This document shows, piece by piece, positions 58,391 to 64,000 of a stretch of DNA of 64,000 bases. Positions within the stretch are counted from its first letter, which is position 1, and each line of letters begins with the position of its first letter. The notes beneath the pieces are model-generated. The model had not been told where the DNA came from and ran no database searches. It saw only the letters and a program-made list of their open reading frames with translations. The translations under genes and the position numbers were made by a program. Location of the stretch: NCBI GenBank assembly GCA_017311315.1, contig CM029654.1, positions 26,089,806 through 26,153,805 of the forward strand, in the 5' to 3' direction. Source of the DNA: Dendrocalamus latiflorus. Taxonomy: Eukaryota; Streptophyta; Magnoliopsida; Poales; Poaceae.

Positions 58391-59470
58391 GGCAGGGCAT
58401 AAAGGACATCTTCCGATACCTCCAAGGAAGCAAGGATCTTGGATTGTTTTACAGAAATAATCAAGACCTGAACTTGATTGGCTATGCAGATGCCGGGTAT
58501 CTGTCGGATCCGTATACCGCTAGGTAGAGGTGGCAATGGGTACCCGAACTCAAATACCCGATGGGTTTTACCCGATAAGGAGGTGGGTATGGAAAGATAT
58601 CTTCACCTGCGGGTATACTGATGGGCAAAAATCTCTACCCATCGGGTAGAGCGGGTGCGGGTACGGCTGTATATTACCCTTACCCGCATACCCGTGGGTA
58701 AAATATACCCGCATAGTAGGAAATTATGTGCTTCATGGTGGTGAATTTACACATTACTAAGAGAATTTTGTACCATATTAATCATTTGGCATCAACATTA
58801 AGGAAAAGAACTCAACAAATAAGTAGCCGATACTCTGGAATAAGCTAAATAGAAAGAGGAAAATTTTAGTTCCAAATTGCACAAGATGATACTTCAGCAA
58901 ACAAATCGGGTATGGGTTACCCGTCGGGTATAAATACCCGCGCGGGTGCGGGTGCGGGTACGGGTAAGTTTCTATACCCATGTGCGGGTACGGGTATTGT
59001 AGCAAGTAGAGTTATATCTGTCGGGTGCAGGTATGGGGTGGCTATACCCAGCGGGTATGTACGCATTGCCATCTCTACCGCTAGCTCACAAACAGGCTAT
59101 GTATTCCTGTGTGGTGGAACTGCAATTTCCTGGAAATCGTCCAGCAAAGTCTCGTAACGACTTTGACAAACCACTCAGAAATCATAGCACTATATGAAGC
59201 CGCACGAGAGTGCGCTTGGCTCCGCCGAATGATTCACCACATCCAATAGTCATGTGGAATGAACATTGTGCAAACCCCCACAATTATCTATGAAGATAAT
59301 GCCGCTTGCGTTGCACAGGTGTAGACGGGCTATGTGAAGAGTCATCTCACAAAGCATATCAACCCCAATTTCTTCTATGCTCATGAATTGCAAAAGATGG
59401 ACGAGATTAAAGTACTGCATACTAAGTCATGTGAAAATCTGGCAGATTTTTACTAAATCACTCCCTGCAT
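58391..59470 (+). pseudogene. Outer copia RNase H, interrupted
   Basis: Continues the outer copia protein after the 15-kb insertion: GIKDIFRYLQGSKDLGLFY, LIGYADAGYLSDPYTAR, then the hAT-type element, then SQTGYVFLCGGTAISWKSS. Beyond 59150 only shifted remnants are seen down to the C-terminal end near 59460. Frameshifts make it nonfunctional. Confidence 0.88.
58524..59076. mobile_element. hAT-type non-autonomous element
   Basis: A 553-bp insertion with ends GTAGAGGTGGCAATGGG and its inverse TTGCCATCTCT. It is flanked by the 8-bp duplication ACCGCTAG (58516-58523 and 59077-59084), the hAT signature. Subterminal regions are packed with GGGTACCCG / CGGGTA motifs in both orientations, likely transposase-binding repeats. 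No coding capacity. Confidence 0.9.
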
Positions 59471-59797
59471 CTAGCTTTGAAAGGTGCGTGCGAGAAATTG
59501 GAATGATAAAATTTAGAGAAGTGCAGAATTTAGGGGGAGAATTCTCTCAAGCCCATTAGTAAATCTTGATCATGAAGATTAAGTACCCAAATGAATAAAG
59601 TCCTAAAGACTAAATTAAATTGGGAGAATTGTATTATTTTTCCCTTGACGAGTTTTCCCGAAGTTTCTCGACCAAGGTTTTTAATGAGGCAATTCGTGCA
59701 TCGCAGCATCATATGTATCATATACTCTTTCTCCAAATCTTTCCCACTGGGTTTTTTTGGAGTTTTAACGAGGCATGAGCGTGTCGGATGAGTGCCC

Positions 59798-59806
59798 AAG
59801 GGGGAG
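59798..59806 (+). other. Polypurine tract of outer copia
   Basis: AAGGGGGAG immediately before the 3' LTR start TGTTAG. Confidence 0.85.
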
Positions 59807-60051
59807 TGTTAGAAAACCTGGGCCTGGGCTGGCAGACCTGGCCCATGGTGGGCACCTCACCGGAGACTATAAATAGGGAGCCATACCGGCATATTTTGTA
59901 CACATGCAATCAGAAATTAAGAAAGAAAGACCAGGAATTCTCGCTACCTCTCTCTGTATGTTCAATCTATTATTCTATCTTTTGTGATTGATTCAATTTG
60001 TTCTAAGCAGAGAAATCGATCGGACTGGTCGCCAGCAACGGTTCCTCAACA
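59807..60051 (+). repeat. 3' LTR of outer copia
   Basis: Direct repeat of 37204-37448, same length, with roughly 20 differences by eye (TATA box at 59867-59876). The divergence points to an older insertion than the minus-strand copia at 8249. Confidence 0.95.
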
Positions 60052-61622
60052 CAAATCTCTAGCGAGCAGAAGATGCATGTAATCATATACTTCGTCCCTT
60101 TTTTTATTTAACTTCTTAGTATCCATACCATTAAATTTTTTAATGGTTGACTATCAATAGACTCAACTATATAGATTAGCTATACGAAAATTATATATCA
60201 TTAAATTTATCATTAAAAATACTTTCATGATATTATACTTTTATTAGTATATCTTAGTGTAAAGTTAAAAAAATAGTGGTCAAAGTTATATCTTAGAGAT
60301 AAAATAGCGGTTAAAGTCGTATCTTGGAGACCGTAAAAATTTGAAAACATCAAGTAAAAAAGAATGAAGAGAATAATTATTTTCTTTCGAGAGAAGGAGC
60401 AGTAATCGTATAATTAATCAATCCATTGCAGATGGAAACAGTACAAATGAATTGTTATCAAAATTACTTCTGTAATCACCTGGGATTCTTTCTAATTCTA
60501 GTCAAAAGTCAGAACAAAAGCTGTTCAACTAACGGGAGGACCGACAAAGAATTTACAACCTTTACCTTTTATCTTTAAATATAGCTTGCTAGCTACAAGC
60601 AAAGAATCTGATAATGACAAGAGGCAGACATGCTTTGTTTGTAGCTTCACCGGAAGCAAAGCAAAGGAACCGAACCTACGAGCATAATATGTCATATATG
60701 GGCCAGGCATCTGCCAATTAAAAAGCAAGCTTATATCTGTTCTATCTGAGGCGTGCATGCATGTAGACACACACGCACAAGAAAGAAAGAAAAAAGCATT
60801 CATTGCAACTAGCTTGCATATATCCCCTTTGTTGCTCTCCAGCTTGTGATTTCCTTGGTTAATTGATCTATCTGCTTGCTTCTCCCAATGTAAGTAAGCT
60901 TATGTGATTTTTATTTATTTAGTTTGCATGAAGACATGCATAAACTAGTATCCTACTGATTAATTAACTTAATCAACAATGTCGATTGATCGATTGAAGC
61001 ATCCAGTAATTAATGTAATGCTTGCATTGCATGTGTAGGAACGAAGGAAGTGGCCAGCGCACAGGAGAAACGTGGAGCTAGCCAGCTGCAAATCGATCCA
61101 CGGGTTAGATGGATCCATCATAGATTCCTAAGGAATCAGCAGCTGGATCCATCCATCGAGAGCTGCATATATGCATCCTGGCCTTCTAATTACTGAACAG
61201 CTAGAGATCGATTCATCATGCCTCCTGAGAGAAAGGTAATCAATCATGTATTCAACTTCAATTCTGCATGCATGTTTTGGCCGGCAGATTAGATTAGTTA
61301 ATTTATCGCATGCCTTAGTCACATATTCACATGAACTGTCTAGGTGGTTAAGTATTTTTTTAAGGAGGTTAACTGTATGTTTATTATCCACTTATTGGGA
61401 AAAGAAAATTCATATATATAGGGAGTGCCAACCAGCGGACGCTAGCTAGCCTTCCACACCCTGCCATCGGCGCTGAGCCACCTCCACCGGCCGCCGCTGC
61501 CCACCTTCTGTTGGGGAACAGAGGAGAGCTAACCGAAAACGTCACACTACATTGATCTCATACAATCTTACTACGAACACACACGAGACCTGATGTCCTT
61601 TCTTTTACCAGACGGATATAAC
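60052..61622 (+). repeat. Segmental duplication, copy 2, right part
   Basis: Resumes copy 1 at GTGCAAATCTCTAGC and follows it to ACGGATATAAC. Contains one extra insertion (60080-60372) and an added stretch at about 61375-61555. The exon-like segment has a TAG in this copy. Confidence 0.85.
60080..60372. mobile_element. Probable MITE, Stowaway-like but degenerate
   Basis: Absent from copy 1 at the equivalent place. The ends TACTTCGTCCCTTTTTTTAT and AAAAAAGAATGAAGAG are weak inverted repeats; the interior is AT-rich with ATATATCATTAAATTTATCA. Family is a guess. Confidence 0.55.
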
Positions 61623-62481
61623 CTATTAATTATTTTATAACTCACTTCTACAGATCGTTATAATTCACACTAATGCGAAGTTCGACATGGCCGTTTTTGC
61701 CGACATTGAATCTGCTAGTCTCCAGCAGAGACCAAAGTTAAGGTTTGACTTGCACGCTTGTCTGGCACGTTGGATACGGCGAACAGTTCTTAAAATATAG
61801 TTTTGTAAAATATTATGGAAAGGAAAGTGTGATTCTATAGAAACCGAGAATGGCAATCAAAAGGAGTTGGATGATACCAACAAATTTCTCCTCCAAAGTA
61901 TTCATGAATCATTCATTCCAGTAGCTATGGAGTTCAGATTCTATCACCTATTTGGATAAAAAAATATGATAAAACGAGTTAAATGAGCCAAGACTGTCTT
62001 AAACCGGTCTGACTGCTAGAAATTTCAAACTCCATATATTTTCAGCTCAATTCTCTAAAGCATATGACACCTAAAGAAAACACATCCTTTAACATGCTGA
62101 CACAAGTGTTTGGTGTCTAATTCCTAAAAGGTTATGCCACCGGTCATATTGCCTTCATCACACCTAGTGCTAAATCCGGTCTGACCATCTGTATAGGCCG
62201 GTCAGACTATCCATGCACAGTGGTCGGACTCCCCATGCAATTCGATCAGATCAATCGCCTGTGACCACAGGTCTTTGATTTTTTTGCAAACTTTCACAAA
62301 ATCAAAATCTAATTTGACAAATGCGCCAAATGATCATCACAAAACATCCAAGTCCCTTCTCACAAGGTCCTTCAGGTTCTCTAAAACTGATACTTAAAAG
62401 TATGGTTTTGAGATAGTTTTGCTAAAGACAGTGCAGTTTTATAAAATTTACTCTATAAATATATACAAGGATAGGGGCTGG
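61623..62481. other. Repeat-derived spacer
   Basis: No gene. Contains CCGGTCTGACC / GGCCGGTCAGAC phrases like those at 36540-36840 and a GCATATGACACC stretch whose inverse is near 36660. Confidence 0.4.
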
Positions 62482-62498
62482 CACTACTACAGAAAAGG

Positions 62499-62656
62499 TC
62501 ATCATAGACGGTTCAAAAACGTCATCACAGACGGTTATCACAGAATTTATGGGTCAGTGATAATGGAAGGTTATCACAGATGGTTCAAAAACCGTCTGTG
62601 ATTATCAGGTATCACAGACGGTTTTTGCTTAAAAACCGTCTGTGATATTCCTTTCA
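62499..62656. repeat. CACTA subterminal repeats
   Basis: (A)TCACAGACGGTT and its inverse AACCGTCTGTGAT occur about six times. ATCACAGACGGTTTTTG and AAAAACCGTCTGTGAT form an almost perfect hairpin at 62609-62645. These are probable transposase-binding sites. Confidence 0.88.
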
Positions 62657-62925
62657 ACCCCTAAATCTATTTCTGTTTATTGGGTAGCCTCAGGAAATGC
62701 TAGCCATGCCCTCTGAAACAAGCAGATATACATACAATTTCTGACAAACATACAACATCCAATTCACATCCATTTGACAAACATAAGACATCCATTTCAC
62801 AAAGACATCCATAAGACATCCATTTGACAAAGATAAGACATCCATTTCGCGAATCAATTAATTTAAATGAAATAAAATATCCATTAACAAATATATAATT
62901 ACAAAAGATGGTAACAATTACAAAA

Positions 62926-64000
62926 TCACTGTGTGCAGTGGAACTCTCCATCTAATCTTATGACTTTAGACCACAAAAACCAAGCGAACTCTCCTCGAAT
63001 TTGTGCAAAGTCCGGCTGTTTCAATGCAGTAGTAGAGATGGGCGCAGCCTGTCGATAGAAATATCAATGCGCGTACATATGTAAGCTGACAAGTATGAAA
63101 TAAATGTGGGAAGATTGACAAACCTTAGAATTGTTGATCTTCGAGGAATCGAGGAGTAGTCTCATATGGTGGCACACGTAGAATCCACATGTGTTGCCCG
63201 GCTGCTGCTGGTGGCACTGCAAAAAATAGAATGTGTGAAATCAAGAGGCATTACTACTAAGTGTTGTATAGGATTAATTAATGTGTAGCTAGCGAATACC
63301 CGAAAATTGCGAACATGTTTTAAGGGCTTGGCCCCTGTCGTCGAGCCACATGTTTGTTCAACGTATGTGGCGAACGACCTTCGTTATTCGAAAAAGTTAG
63401 ATTAGTGATTCGAAAGGAAAGAAAGAGTAAAATGTACAATGTACTTACCTATCGAATATTCGGGTGATAGCTATGTACTTGGATTTGTTTTTACTTAGAG
63501 AATCAAGGTATATAGCCTTGTTCCATTTTGGAAGTGCTCATTGTATGGCATAAGAACAAATTCCTTATCGCGGTGAGCCAGCAGTGTAGATGTAATATAG
63601 CTCTCGACGAAGGATGCATCCTCGTTGATAGTATCATTGGCAACCATGCGTGGGTCCAGGAAACCAATTGGTGAATTTGATGATCTAGCTTCGGTCAGCA
63701 TGAATCTATATATATACATAGAAAAGCAACAAATTGTGATATATATCCGTATTACGTGAACAGAGACTGTGATTGTACAAACTTACAGCGTCCAACATCG
63801 AACGAGTGAGATGTCGAGAGCATTGAGCGTGAAAAGATCAAATATATCGTCAAAGGTCACCACGAAGACACATTCCTGAAATTCGTGCTGGAAATGATCC
63901 CGCTTGAATTTGACAGTGATTTCTAAGCGTCGTTCTGCCTCTGGCTTATTGGACTGTTCCATATACCAATTGTGTAATGTTTGGCAACCAAGTCCTAGGG
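62926..64000 (-). CDS. Ulp1-like cysteine protease domain gene in CACTA element (C-terminal exons)
   Basis: Exons read from right to left: past the window edge to about 63787 (DDIFDLFTLNALDISLV); about 63719-63540 (GFLDPRMVANDTINED, HRDKEFVLMPYNEHF); about 63378-63300 (FATYVEQTCGSTTGAKP); 63216-63124 (QQQPGNTCGFYVCHHM); and a last exon of about 63056-62926 (ALKQPDFAQIRGEFAWFLW, stop TGA). The Gln followed five residues later by Cys in QPGNTCGFYVC is the catalytic Gln/Cys of C48 (Ulp1/SENP-like) peptidases, which cleave SUMO-type modifiers. The catalytic His should lie after NEHF but that junction is unclear. Such domains ride in many grass CACTA elements; their role is not established. Confidence 0.75.

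Larger units (their letters stand above)
37204..60051 (+). mobile_element. Copia LTR retrotransposon with nested insertions (22.8 kb)
   Basis: LTRs of 245 bp at 37204-37448 and 59807-60051 begin TGTTAG and end CAACA. The target duplication CAAAT flanks both ends (37199-37203, 60052-60056). Internal order is gag, protease, integrase, reverse transcriptase, RNase H, the copia order. It is interrupted by a 15.1-kb LTR-type insertion (43270-58390) and a hAT-type element (58524-59076). Without these it would be about 7.2 kb. The polyprotein is broken and several catalytic residues are changed, so the copy is dead. Confidence 0.95.
62482..64000. mobile_element. CACTA (En/Spm-type) element, left end, continues beyond the window
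   Basis: Begins CACTACTACAGAAAAGG, the typical CACTA terminus of grass elements. Within 200 bp follow inverted and direct copies of ATCACAGACGG. A minus-strand Ulp1-like gene follows, a frequent passenger of such elements in rice. The other end and the transposase lie outside the window. Confidence 0.88.

Noticed and set aside
62609..62645. Hairpin that could be a microRNA precursor
   Set aside because: It is one of several copies of the CACTA subterminal repeat; too short and explained by transposase-binding repeats.

Overview
The window looks like plant nuclear DNA from a grass, most likely rice or another Oryza species (inference). The evidence is intron-bearing gene fragments of plant families with GT/AG splice sites, GC-rich monocot-style first exons, and grass-type Helitron, CACTA, hAT, MITE, copia and LTR-only insertions. 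Only one ordinary host gene is convincing: a small, probably organelle-targeted protein at 1389-1889 on the minus strand. Almost everything else is transposon sequence, much of it nested.

Left part (2893-30815): Helitrons. Element B (24671-30815, minus) has both termini and the expected A|T target junction. It abuts, with no base between, the 5' end of element A, whose best candidate 3' end is at 2893. A third 5' end, element C, starts at 3187 on the plus strand. A, B and C share about 200 bp at their 5' ends, including a start codon (first residues MDVQYPS), and each then carries exons from unrelated genes in sense orientation. B holds a PSB33/Rieske-like exon, a methyl-CpG-binding-domain exon and six exons of a PP2A B'' subunit. 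A holds a mitochondrial carrier exon, four exons of an AGO4-type Argonaute, two exons of zeaxanthin epoxidase and two leucine-rich-repeat exons. C holds an exon of the kinase TIO and four exons of HMG-CoA synthase. Further plus-strand fragments, including WD40 exons of a LIN-like E3 ligase, lie at 7779-16950. A 5.9-kb copia element (8249-14195, minus) with perfect CAAAC target duplications splits one captured exon.

Middle and right part (31206-62481). After a TA microsatellite and a palindromic MITE, a segment of about 1.5 kb is present twice (31722-33260 and 36962-61622). The second copy was opened at CAAAT by a 22.8-kb copia composite (37204-60051). That element's polyprotein was itself hit by a 15.1-kb insertion (43270-58390, GGCAG duplication) that looks like a long solo LTR. 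Inside that sits a Sirevirus-like copia element (LTRs 44142-45856 and 52716-54413) with an open RT-RNase H frame. The RNase H part of the outer copia was also hit by a 553-bp hAT-type element. The first duplicate copy preserves the unoccupied site, so the order of events can be read.

Right edge (62482-64000): a CACTA element begins and runs off the window. It carries the C-terminal part of a Ulp1-like cysteine protease gene on the minus strand. No tRNA, rRNA or CRISPR array was seen. Limits: all family names rest on reading motifs, exon boundaries are hand-placed, and the pairing of the Helitron A ends and the 3' end of C are inferred.
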